Assembly (NCBI GenBank): GCA_002049455.2
Contig: KV918977.1
Span: forward strand, 1-64,000
Direction of reading: 5' to 3'
DNA: 64,000 bases
Source of the DNA: Porphyra umbilicalis
Taxonomy: Eukaryota > Rhodophyta > Bangiophyceae > Bangiales > Bangiaceae
Position 1 is the stretch's first letter; each line of letters opens with the position of its first letter. The notes under the pieces are model-generated. The model was not told where the DNA came from. It saw nothing but the letters and a program-made list of their open reading frames with translations, and made no database searches. Position numbers and translations under genes: made by a program. Positions 21,218 to 30,907 of this stretch are shown here, one piece after another.

Positions 21218-22131
21218 CTAGTAGTCGTCGAAGCACGTGCGCATCCAGCACATGTGTGCAGACGCCGCAGAATCGACAAGCCACGACTTGGAGATGTCAT
21301 CGCTGTCAGCCGCATTGCCCACCAGACAGATGGCGTCCTCGCTGTCGCCACCATCGTCAGCCGCAATCGCGGCCACCTTGTCCTGTCTCTGCTTCTTGGC
21401 CTTGAGCTCTGGGCAATTGTGAGGGATGTGCCCAAACTTATGGCAGTAGTAGCACTTGATCTTGAAGAGGACACCATGGCGGCCTTGACCTCCATAGTTG
21501 GCGCCGACGAGTGCCATGTCGCCAATGCGCTTGGTCGCCGGTGACTTGTCCGCCGGATGCCGCTCCTCCTGAAGCAAGCGGCTCTTGACAGAGTCGAGGC
21601 TTAGCTCGTCCTCGCCCTTGGCGTCGAGAGCCACAAGCAGGTTCTCGTACTTGGACGTCAGCCCGTTGAGGACGCTCATGGCGACGTCCATCTCCGTCAC
21701 CTCGCCGCCCATGGCCTTGAGGATCTCGCCGAGGTTACGCACGCGGTTAATGTAGCCCAGCATGCCCTCGCCCACGGTCATTTCGACGGTGCAGAACTCG
21801 CGTCGCGCCTTCATCTTGTTCATCAAACTCTTGCGATGGAAGACACCTCGCAGCGTCGACCACATTTCCGCCGTCGTCTTGAAGCCCCACACGTGCTCGA
21901 GCTGCCCACACCCAGGAGTGAGCCCGATGATGGCGCTGGCCTTCGTGTCTCGACACTTCCAAAAAGCCAACTCGCGGTCTTCCGAGTCCGTCGGCTTGCC
22001 GTCTTCGTCAAGCATATCGTCCAGGCCGCGCAGCGCGGGGACCATCCTAATGCGTGACGCCACTCGTGGAAGTTCGTCTCCGTCAACTGGCCGATCCTGA
22101 TGCCGCCCACGCCGACAGCGCCCCCGTCCAT
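21218..22131 (-). pseudogene. copia gag and protease (frameshifted)
   Basis: The Gag start is best placed at the ATG at 22131 (MDGGAVGVGGIRIGQLTETNFHEW). The frame then shifts near 22050 into the one carrying VPALRGLDDML, a typical UBN2-type gag body. A CX2CX4HX4C zinc knuckle (CYYCHKFGHIPHNC) precedes the protease motif, which reads WLVDSAASAHM: the usual DSG(A/T) active-site glycine is alanine here. The frame ends at a TAG at 21218-21220, but homologous sequence continues in phase beyond it. Gag would package the RNA and the protease would process the polyprotein; this copy probably makes neither product intact. Confidence 0.85.
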
Positions 22132-22274
22132 GATGTCGCCTTGTCGTAGCGCCCGACCTTGCCGAGCCGTGCGCCTTGACTGTCACGTCCTTGAACCACC
22201 TTGACCTCGTCTTCATCGCACTTGCAGCGACCGCCGCGACACCAGCTGGCATACCTTGCTCTTGTCGCAGCCCC

Positions 22275-22292
22275 GGCTCTGGGTCCATAACC
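22275..22292 (-). promoter_or_regulatory. Primer binding site, initiator-tRNA-Met anticodon-arm type
   Basis: On the coding strand GGTTATGGACCCAGAGCC abuts the LTR with no spacer. It resembles the copia-type site that pairs with the anticodon stem-loop of initiator tRNA-Met (half-tRNA priming) rather than a tRNA 3' end. Confidence 0.65.
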
Positions 22293-22709
22293 TGTTGAAA
22301 CGCAGTGGGGATAGGGCTTCGGGGACCACGGTGAAGTGGTTGAGTGGCTTGAGCTTGTGTGTGTGTGTGCGAACGTGCTTTGTTGGTTTTCCTAAGGTTC
22401 CCCGCCTCTCCCAACCGAGAGCACCTCTCACATAGTCCCCACCGGCCCAAGTGCTCCCCCCTCCGGCGCCCACACCGACGCCCACGCCCTCGCACCAAAT
22501 CGAATCACTCACCAAATCAAAAGCCACTAGAGCAAAGCGAAGATCAAATCCAAAACACGCCAAACGTAACGCTCCAAGATGACCCAACACGAATGTGTGC
22601 AACTTGACCACGTCTTGCAAATGTACCATCTGCGGTACCGTAGGGGTCACCGACCATCATCCATCCGCAAACCGCCAGTGGAGTCGGCGACGAGCATCAC
22701 AGTCCGACA
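22293..22709 (-). repeat. 5' LTR of the copia element
   Basis: 417 bp, TG...CA bounded; on the coding strand it ends CAACA directly before the primer binding site. Confidence 0.93.
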
Positions 22710-22714
22710 CGCGG
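22710..22714. repeat. Target site duplication CGCGG (right)
   Basis: CGCGG immediately right of the LTR ending at 22709. Confidence 0.88.
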
Positions 22715-23001
22715 CGCGTCGCACTGGGTGCCAGGGGGCCTGTGCTACTTGTCACCCCCAGGCGGATCGGGCCCCGCTGGTGGTGCGGGACCCACCGGAG
22801 AACCTGTGCCAAAGGTGGTGGCGAAAGGGTGCACGGAGCGCAGCGCCATGGGGCCCGGTAGGGCAAGCAACATCTTTCTCTTCCGCTGGCGTTGTCGTAG
22901 ACAAGGGCCGTCGCACGAGACAGTCCCAAGGTGTTTACTCACCTACCACGTTCAAGGTCAGCTACGACGTGCCGCGCACCAAAAAAACCGCGTGGCTATG
23001 A
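22715..23001 (+). pseudogene. Ty3/gypsy polyprotein C-terminal end, beyond the copia insertion
   Basis: After removing 17749-22714 (the copia element plus one CGCGG) the frame from 17274 continues in phase here and ends at the TGA at 22999-23001. This part is Arg/Gly-rich with CQGACATCHPQ, and shows no recognised domain. It is the 3' remainder of the element disrupted by copia. Confidence 0.7.
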
Positions 23002-23134
23002 CCGCGACAAGCTGGGCGCATGCTCGAAGCGCGTCCGCCAGGAAGGACGAGATAAGACACGAAAGCCGATCCGCACGTGAATTCCGGGTGGATCACTTAG
23101 CGCAGCGACTGCAGATTGTGTCGGAACTCTAGAG

Positions 23135-23480
23135 GAACGTCGGCGGTTCTGCCATCGCGCTTCTTTGGTTACTTTCAAGCGATTTGAGGGCGACACAGTG
23201 TGGTGCCCCATCGAAACCGCAGCCTACGACTTGGAATGGCCGGTCGGGGATCTGGCGACACAATTACTCGGTTCGGATGGCATGTCCAACGGCTAAGACA
23301 ACGAGAATCAAGCTGACACGGCCAAGTCCCAGGCTTGTGTATCACTGAAATGATGCAATTTCACGAATTCAGGAGGGACCTCGCCCCTGGTGCACTCAGG
23401 CGAGATCACTGTCAGCACGGAATGGTGAGGACAGCAGCAGACCGGCCTCCGCCGTCTATCATAGCAATCGTGCCCGTGAA
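23135..23480 (+). repeat. Degenerate repeat shared with 59035-59350 (inverted)
   Basis: It matches the reverse complement of 59035-59350 over about 300 bp, for example GTGTGGTGCCCC, GACTTGGAATGG and CAGGCTTGTG at corresponding spacing. A common reading frame (DLEWxVGDLATQL) is partly conserved in both, but here it is stopped after GSDGMSNG. The two are copies of the same decayed coding sequence or element. Confidence 0.65.
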
Positions 23481-23689
23481 TTCTGCCTCTGATTGGCTGG
23501 TGCCGCACTGCGATGATAGTATCAGAGGGACTCTGACACTGACCGTGTTTTTGCCCTGCGGCGAGGTGCGCTGAGACGATTTTCATAGGATAAGAGCCAT
23601 GTCCTCCTTGTTCTGCTCGTTTACCCTTGTGTTTACAGCAATATGATTGGTTGGCGGTGACATCTTCTACCATAAATGCCCCCAGAGGA

Positions 23690-25640
23690 CTTGGGGTGGC
23701 GGGAGAGGCTCCAACCGCCACCACCGGCGGCCGCGAAGGGCACCCCTGGCGGCCGGTGGCCATCCCCCTCCTCCGCCGCCCGAGCGGTGGCCGCGAATCA
23801 AAGTGCCGGCGCGGTCCGCCGCCGGCTCCGATGAGGCTGCAAGTAGCGGCGGCGGCAAGGAGCAGGATCGCGTCCGCGGCCTTTCGCCGCTGGGGGGACG
23901 GGGGGGGCGGACGTGCGGGGGGAGTGCGCGGTGTTGGCGGCGGCGGCTACAAGCCGTGGCGGTGTCGGTCGTTGCGGCGGCGTCGGTCGCCGCAGCCACG
24001 CGTCGTCGCCGCCGCCGCCAATGCACAAGGCGGCGGCGGCGGCGGCGCGGCGGCAGACGGCGGCGGCGCGGCGGCGGCCGACGGCGGCGCCGACGCGGCG
24101 GCGGCTGGTGACGCGCCTTGCCCCCACGCGGTGGCGGATGCCTCCTATCCAGCTCCCGCGGCCGGCCGTCTTCCGGCCGACGCACTGCGGAACGCCTGGG
24201 ACGGGTGGGCGGCGGCGGCAACGGCCATCCACAACGCCGCCGCGGGCGCCGCCGCCGCGGGTGCTGACGGCCCTGCCGCCGCCTCCCCCCCGCCGTCAAG
24301 GCGCTTGTCGTCTACGTGCTCTCCGCCGGGGGGTAAAACGCGGTGCTCGCCGCCCACGCGGCGTTTTTGGCCCACCGCTACGGCGCGGGAGCGGCGCAGC
24401 TGGGGGGGGGCCTCGACGTGCGTGCGCTGCTGCGAGGGCGCCGCGCCTACGCGGCGGCGCGGTCGGCGGTGGCTGGGGGGGGGTGGGGGACCCCCGCCGG
24501 GGGTTGCGGCCCGCCGACGCGGCGGGCCGCAGGGGGGGGGCGGGGGGGCGGCCACCACTGCGGCCGCGGCGGCAGCGGCGTTGCGTGATCGACAATGTCA
24601 CTCGACTAATATGGTTGGTCGCGTGTCAGTCATTGATTAGCACTAAATTGGATTAACAACTGAAAACGCGTGCGCGGAAATACCCTGGTCTTGTTCACAA
24701 CGTGCAAAGCAGCCGCCGACGACCAGCCCACGCGAACCACCCCCCTCGCGCGGCCGCGCATCCTCGGCAAAACAAGCCACCGCCAACAAGCACCGACCCC
24801 ACCGCCGCCCACGCCGCCGCCGTCACCGCCGCGCCTCCCCCCCCCAGAGACACGCAGACGAATATCCTTGCACCTCCAGACGTGCACACCGCCGCCGGCC
24901 TACCGTCGCACCCGTCCCGGTCGCCACGGACGCGGCAGTTGGGCGCCGCCGCTGCTGCCGCAGTCAGGCCGCCGTCAAACTCCGCGCCGCCTTCCGCCGC
25001 CCGCGCGTCGGTGGCGGTGCGCACGCCCGCTAGCGGCGGCAGCGGCGACAATGGGGCCATGGACCACAGCCCGCCGCCGCTGCCGCCGCAGTCGCAGCCA
25101 CCACCCGTCGTAGTCGCGGCGATGGCGGGCGCGACAGCGGCGGCAGCCGCGGTAGGGGAGGCGGTGGTGGCGCTGCCGGCGCCCTTCCCCGCTCCCAACG
25201 GCGGCGGAGCTCGTCCCCCGTCAGACAGTGGCGGGGGCGAGGAGTGGGGGGGCACCGCAACGGGCGGGGCCGCCGTCAACGCTGCCGCCGCGTCGGCGCG
25301 GGGGCGGCGGCGCCTCGGACCATGCCACATCGCGCGCGACGGGCGGTGCGGCCGCCGGCGGGGACACCCACACGCGCGCGCGGGGGGGTGGGTGGGGCTG
25401 GTCGCCTCGTCGGTGCGGCGGCCGACTGCGCCCCGGCTGTGTTGGTCGCGGGCGGTCGCGCACGGACGCGCGCGCGGGGGGTGTGTCGGGCGTGTGCGGC
25501 CGCCGCGGTGGTGACCCCGACGACAGCGGTGGTGCGGCCATCGGCAGCTCCCGCCGGCCGTCCGGGAGCCCTCTCCTCCAGGACGATGGGTCGCGAGCGT
25601 CTGCTTGAAAATTCGAACAGAATGTGCCTTGGTTGTCCCG
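23690..25640. other. GC-saturated Ala/Pro/Gly-encoding block without a recognisable gene
   Basis: Long frames are open on both strands, but none has a recognisable domain. A short stretch near 24345-24470 (AAHAAFLAHRYGAGAAQL, RALLRGRRAYAAARSAV) looks helix-forming and could be a captured host exon. AT-richer DNA separates two sub-blocks at about 24590-24690. Left unassigned. Confidence 0.4.
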
Positions 25641-25795
25641 TGGAGCGCCATCGCCGGACTTGACCACAAAATAAAGTCGACGCGTCTGACCAGATCGACG
25701 TTTCCGGGCGACTGAACGCACCACCCTCATTCTGAGGCAACTGACCCGGACATCCTACGAAAAGCGACGTACGGCGTCCGTATGACCGCGGCTGA

Positions 25796-26735
25796 GGCCC
25801 GTTCTCAGTCGCGCTTCGTGTGACGCCACATTCATGTGACGGCGCAGCGAATTGAGAATGCTGCGCGCAGACACGAACGACACTTTTGAGGTGACTTTAT
25901 AAACTCATGTACAAGTCCAAATCAATTCGAATGGTTCTCTTGAGCTACGATCGGATTGATGCGGGTTCACCCAGGCAGTTCCAAGCGTACGCCGTGCTTG
26001 AGGAGTGGAGGAAGCGACGCATGAGGGAGGAGGAAGACGGGCTGGGGAAAAAAGGGATATGCGACAAAGAGCGCGCGAGTGGTAGCTGATGTGAGATGGG
26101 GGGAGCGAAAAATTGTGAAGCTCCTTGCTCCGGGGACCGCTTTCTACTCGACTGGCGAGCGACCCGGTGCATCCCAGGGCCTTCAGGGTCTGGCATCTTA
26201 TTCACCGCACCACTACCGTCATAAAATGTCCGCGGCTATGAACCACCGCGACTCACACGTGCTGGAACAAGAAGGAGTGGCATCTTGAACGCTGCGGCCG
26301 GCCAGGGCGGGCGCGAAATGCGTTGGGGGGGGGGATTGATCGGAGATGACCGCCAAGTGCGGGGGTGGCCGCTACGAGCGGGGTGCTGGGACCCGTTGGT
26401 GTGCCTGGCACGGGTGGCTCGGACCAGCGCATGCTGGCGCTGCTTGCGTCTTGCCGCGAAGCGTCAGAGTTGAATTGGCGGGTGACTGACAGCCTTGGAT
26501 TTCTTGTGCGATCCACACATAATTGCGCAGCAAGGGACAGCCGTTTCGAAATGCATTGCGAGACCGCGGCGGCCGCCACATGTGGTCACATGTAGCAACC
26601 TACGCGAATCTTTTACGTAGGTTGCTTCATGTGGCGTACAATGTGGCGCCTTGTAGCCCTGTGTTTCGCTTCTCGACCAATAGAATCGCGGTACATCCGG
26701 CGTTCCGTCACACGAAGCGCGACTGAGAACAGGCC
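25796..26735. mobile_element. Non-autonomous inverted-repeat element, ~940 bp
   Basis: 30-bp terminal inverted repeats at 25796-25825 and 26706-26735 match at 29 positions (ends GGCC(C/T)GTTCTCAGTCGCG). No coding sequence is evident. A strong internal hairpin lies at 26587-26633. No clear target duplication is seen. A related end (TGAGGCCCGTTC) occurs at 16391-16402. Confidence 0.7.
26587..26633. repeat. Hairpin inside the 940-bp element
   Basis: 18-bp arms 26587-26604 and 26616-26633 (CACATG(T/A)AGCAACCTACG) with one mismatch and an 11-nt loop. The flanks extend the pairing imperfectly. Confidence 0.75.
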
Positions 26736-26940
26736 AAACATGCTACAAACGAGAAAAGCTACAGAAAGTGCTCGACGCATGTTGCTCACCGAACCGTCCC
26801 GAAAGGACTTGCAGCAGTGATCGATACACTGCGTACCGTCCGAAAAGGTGTGCACATCGGGCCACCCGCAAGTACTCCCGCGCGTTCACTGGTGAAAAAA
26901 AAAAGTTATGTGTGTGACCCCATGCGCATGTTGATAAGTA

Positions 26941-26960
26941 CCCTAGACTAAAGTCCAGGG
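26941..26960. repeat. Dispersed 20-bp palindrome
   Basis: CCCTAGACTAAAGTCCAGGG followed by AACTTTG; same type as 12148, 16055 and 46394. Confidence 0.55.
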
Positions 26961-27243
26961 AACTTTGCATCAGCTAAATAGTACTGAAGCATATGCCCAA
27001 AATCAGTGGTAAATATGTTCTGCAGATTATGCCTGAAACCGGACAAACCGGTTAGCTATCCGTTTGCTTGGGTGTCCGCTTGGATCCACCGTATGACTCT
27101 ATTTGTAGCCCCCGTTGGCGACTTCCTGGCGACACAGCTCGCGCCTGTGTCGCCTCGAAGTTACCAGGAAGTAACCCGAAAAAGCAAGTGGGCAGAACCG
27201 CGGACGAAGGTGAGGCGCGCCTTGTGCCGCTGAGGCCGTGGTG

Positions 27244-28105
27244 TCAACGGCAGTGCAGCGATCGAGCCGTGCGCGGTCTCCACCAAGGACGTCTTCCTCC
27301 GCCTCAGATCGCCTGGGCCGTAGTGGTCACGGCGGCGATGCTGGTGCTGGCGTACCCCACGCGGGGGACGCCGAAAGGTGCTCAGCGCCTCCCGCCGTGG
27401 GAGTGGCGGGATGACCAGCACTGGCAGCGTCGCGTCGGGGGCGTGGCCCCGGCGGACGACAAGGTCGGGACGAAACGGGGTGGCGACGCCACAACGGCGC
27501 ATGGGCGTGGTGGAACGCAGCCAGCCGCCTTTTTGACGCGTCTTTGTAAACGGCGATGCGGCAATCAAGACGTGGGCGGTCGCCGCCGAGAACGTCTTCC
27601 TCCGCCTCGGATCGACTCGGCCGTCGCGGTCACGGCGGCGATGCCGGTTCTGGCGTACCCCACGCGGGGGACGCCGATTGGTGCTCAGCGCCCCCTGACG
27701 GGGGGTGGCGGGACGCCCAGCACTGGCAGCGTCGCGTCGGGGGCGTGGCCCCGGCGGACGTCAAGGTCGGAACCGGGCGGGGTGGCGACGCCACAACGGC
27801 GCATGGGCGCGGTGGAACGCGGCCAGCCGCCTTTTTGACGCGTCGTTGTGGACGGCGATGCGGCGATCGAGACGTGAGCGGTCGCCGCCGAGAATGTCTT
27901 CCTCCGCCTCGGATCGACTCGGCCGTCGCGGTCACGGCGGCGATGCCGGTTCTGGCGTACCCCACGCGGGGGACGCCGATTGGTGCTCAGCGCCTCCCGC
28001 CGTGGGAGTGGCGGGATGACCAGCACTGGCAGCGTCGCGTCGGGGGCGTGGCCCCGGCGGACGACAAGGTCGGTAAAAGACGGGGTGGCGACGCCACAAC
28101 GGCGC
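27244..28105. repeat. Tandem repeat, three units of ~303 bp
   Basis: GTCTTCCTCCGCCTC recurs at 27291, 27594 and 27896. Units share the CGTACCCCACGCGGGGGACGCC and CACAACGGCGCAT blocks. Long frames on both strands reflect the near-triplet period; no recognised domain. Confidence 0.85.
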
Positions 28106-28259
28106 ATCGGGCATGTCAACTGCGGAGAAGCGGCGCTGGCGCGCCGTCATGCGGCTCGGAATCCATGGGTGTGCGTCGCCGGCGGGCCGGCACCCCGGAG
28201 CCGATAGTCAGCGTGGAGGAGTCCCCGGCGGGGCGGCGCCCGCACGCCGACGCGGTGCC

Positions 28260-29000
28260 AGCCGGGGCGGTGGGCGTGTCGCCCGTAGGGCGTTGCCCCT
28301 TCTCCGCACGGTGGTTGTCGGCAGCGATGGCGCGTCTCCATTGGCGGCGGCGCCACCGTGGGCGAGAGATGTGTGAGGCGGCTTCCCCTGGCCCAGGCGG
28401 TGCCAGTTGCCGCCTTCGTTGCTCGCAGGCGCCGCGGTCGGCGCTGCGCCAGTGGGGCGCGGCCTTCTTTCCAGCGGGCGGCGCGTTAAGGGGCAGTGAG
28501 TCGGTAGGGCGCTGCCCTTGATGGCGACCGGCGACGAGCTTGGCGGAGCGCCGGTGGGGCGCTGCTTTTGGTGCTGGTTGTCGCCTGGTTGGGTGGTGCG
28601 CCTGTGGGGCGCTGCTCCTACCGCTGGCGGTCACCAGGTTGGGCTCAGGCCGGCCGGGCGCTGCCGCTTTGGCTGGTGGTCGCCAGGTTCAGTGGATCAT
28701 CGGTGAAGCGCTGCACCTGTGGCCGACGGGCACCGCGGTGGGCGACGCGCCTGTGGGGCGTCGCCCTGGTTGCCGGCGGGTGCCGCGGTGGGCGCCGAAA
28801 GAGTGCGGCGCTGCGCTTCGTGCCGGCTGTCGCCGGGTTGGGCAGTGCGCCGGTGCGGCACAGCCCTTGGTACAGGCGGATGCCGGACTGGGCGGATTTC
28901 CAAAAGAAGGCGCTGCCCTTGGCGGCAGGCGGCGCCGGGCTGGCTGGATCATCCATGGGGCGGGGCCCAAGAAGCGGGCAGGGTGTCGGCTGGCAAGCGA
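28260..29000. repeat. Degenerate ~50-bp minisatellite
   Basis: Variants of GTGGGGCGCTGC recur about every 50 bp (near 28553, 28606, 28655, 28705, 28755, 28800, 28905), alternating with GGTTGTCGCC..GGTTGGG. Frames are open on several strands without a recognised domain. Confidence 0.65.
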
Positions 29001-29099
29001 CGCCGGTGGGGCACCACTCGGTACGCCGCTGGGCGCGCCACAGGCTAAGAGATGCACTGGGCGCCGACTGGGAATGCCATGGCGAGTCCGCCGACCTCT

Positions 29100-29460
29100 G
29101 GTCGTCTTGACGGTGGCACGGACGCGCGGCGTCTTCGTAGGCCGCGGCGGCCGGGGGCGGGCGGCGTTCTCTGCCCCCGCCGGCGGGCTTCCCGCGGTCG
29201 GTTTCGCGCCCCCCGGGTATGGGCGGGCTCCCCGCGGGACGCGCATCCTCTCTGTCGTAGGGGGAAGTTGGGGGCCGCATTGCCCGTGGAGGTGGGGCGC
29301 CTCGCCTACCGGCTCCGTCCTGGTTGCGCCGCGATTCCGCATGGCATTGCACGCCGGATCACGGGGGGGCCAATCGCTGGCCGTCCTGCCGGTGGCACGG
29401 ACGCGCGGAGTCTTCGTCGGCCGCGGTGTCCGGGGGCGGGCGGCGTTCTCTGTTGCTCTA
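29100..29460. repeat. Direct duplication, ~279-bp period
   Basis: GGTGGCACGGACGCGCGG with about 70 bp of following sequence occurs at 29112 and again at 29391. Confidence 0.7.
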
Positions 29461-29464
29461 AAGC

Positions 29465-29740
29465 GCGTGGATGGACGGTGACATGTTCAAGTCCTGGTTT
29501 GAGCGGTCTTTCTCGTCGCGGTTCGGGCCCGCACGACGCAACAGTCGTCCTGGTGTCAGACAATTGCGGGGCACGAGGCGACCTCGAGAGCGATCAAGTC
29601 ACGTTCTTTGCATTTCCACCGAACTATACGTCCATCAACAAACCATTGGACCTGGGGAACATTGCGTGGCTTGTAAGGCGCTACAAGCGGCTGTTGTTGG
29701 ACCTAGTGATGGGTGCAGTTGAAGCAACCTTGAGAAATCG
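29465..29740 (+). pseudogene. Tigger/pogo-like (DDE_1) transposase fragment, catalytic region
   Basis: AWMDGDMFKSWFERSF is the usual lead-in to the second catalytic block of pogo/Tigger-type transposases. After a one-base frame change near 29522 comes VVLVSDNCGA with the catalytic Asp, then VTFFAFPPNYTSINKPLDLGNIAWLVRRYK with the third Asp in PLD. The first catalytic Asp block and the N-terminal CENPB-type HTH are missing. The left boundary falls in the 279-bp duplication, so the 5' part was lost or replaced. Confidence 0.8.
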
Positions 29741-30502
29741 CGGGCCAGTTGGTCTCGCTGGTTCTGCTGGTGCCGCTGGTGCCGCCGCTGCTGCGGGCGG
29801 GCGCGAACGGGCCGTGGACATGGGCGGAGCGTTGGCCACATGTCCCACTGCTGAAATTACAGGGGAAGGTGCAATTTTCGGAGACACGGGGGGGACGCCG
29901 CGTGCAGCGGGGCCTGACAGCGCCTCATGCGTGCGCCAGTGGCTTGTCCGGGACGGTTCGTGGCCAAAACGTGATGACCGATCACCTGTGCCCTCAAGCG
30001 CAGCGGCGGCGCAGCCACGGCGGTGGTTTGCGCGGAGTGTCGAGTGGCACGGCTTGCTGTTCGGCGGACGGTGCGCAGTGCGGAGCGGCGTGCGCTGCGA
30101 ATCGTGGTGCGGCGGAGAGCACGAAGCTCCGGACGGCGCGCAGCGCGAATTGAGGTGCGGCGGGCCGCTCGGAACGCCCGAGATGTGGCTCACGGTCTAG
30201 AAAGGGGCAACGCTTCATTGGCAGCCGCCGCTTTGGATGACGGAACCAATCCGTCTGCGGCGGTGGGCGGCCCGGGAATTTGGGGGCTTCCGTCAGAATA
30301 GCCCGCCTCCCTAGATTCGCGGCCGGATAGACGTCTCCAAGCACGCGTGCGCGTTTCACGGGCCGATATCCGAGGTGTTCGGGATGGTGCTGGGACCCGC
30401 CTCCAAGACGCGTCCGAGATCGTGATGTAGGAATGGGATGCGGTCGAGCCTTCCACAATCGCACCTTTTTAGATCAAGTCGACAATTTTACCTCACGCTC
30501 TT

Positions 30503-30907
30503 GCCACCGAGGTCACCTCCTTGCACGGAGTGTACCGTGCATCCTCTCGTGAGCTCGGAGATGATGTCAATGCCGTCGTGTCGCTGTTGGGCGACTGTCG
30601 GTTTAGACAGGAGGCATTTATTGACACCCGGACACCTGTGAGGGAGATGGCTGTGCAAGACTGGCTGTCGATGAAGGACTATGAGGGTCTGGTGGCCACT
30701 ACGGCGGACGAGATCAATTTTGTTGAGAGAGCGGGGTGCAACGACAAGGAGGTTGATGGTGCAGGGGGTGAGGAGAGCGAGGACTCGTCTGATAGTGACG
30801 CCTCGAGCGCGTCAGTCACCTCGAACGGAAGTGAGGGGAGTCAGGAGAGTGAGGAGAGCCACGTGAGTGAGGAAAATGAGGACCCGTCGGACCTCGAGGA
30901 AAAATGA
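30503..30907 (+). pseudogene. Probable C-terminal part of the same transposase
   Basis: An open frame carrying DDVNAVVSLLGDC, TRTPVREMAVQDWLSMKDYEGLVATTADEI and a Ser/Glu-rich acidic tail ending ENEDPSDLEEK, the layout of Tigger/jerky-type C-termini. It is separated from the catalytic fragment by about 760 bp that has no counterpart in the family and includes a short repeated GTGCGG..TGCGC block (30050-30170). Assignment rests on order and composition. Confidence 0.45.

Larger units (their letters stand above)
17749..22709 (-). mobile_element. Ty1/copia LTR retrotransposon, 4,961 bp, defective
   Basis: Two 417-bp LTRs (17749-18165 and 22293-22709) differ at about six positions (about 1.4%), and CGCGG target duplications lie at 17744-17748 and 22710-22714. 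Between them on the minus strand are a primer binding site, gag with a zinc knuckle, protease, integrase, reverse transcriptase and RNase H in the Ty1/copia order. At least two frameshifts and four in-frame stops interrupt the coding region, so it is not autonomous, although the LTR similarity points to a fairly recent insertion. The target was a gypsy integrase reading frame. Confidence 0.95.

Noticed and set aside
23060-23130. GTGGATCACTTAG resembling the start of 5.8S rRNA
   Set aside because: Similarity is limited to about a dozen bases, with no further rRNA sequence; the region belongs to the degenerate repeat.
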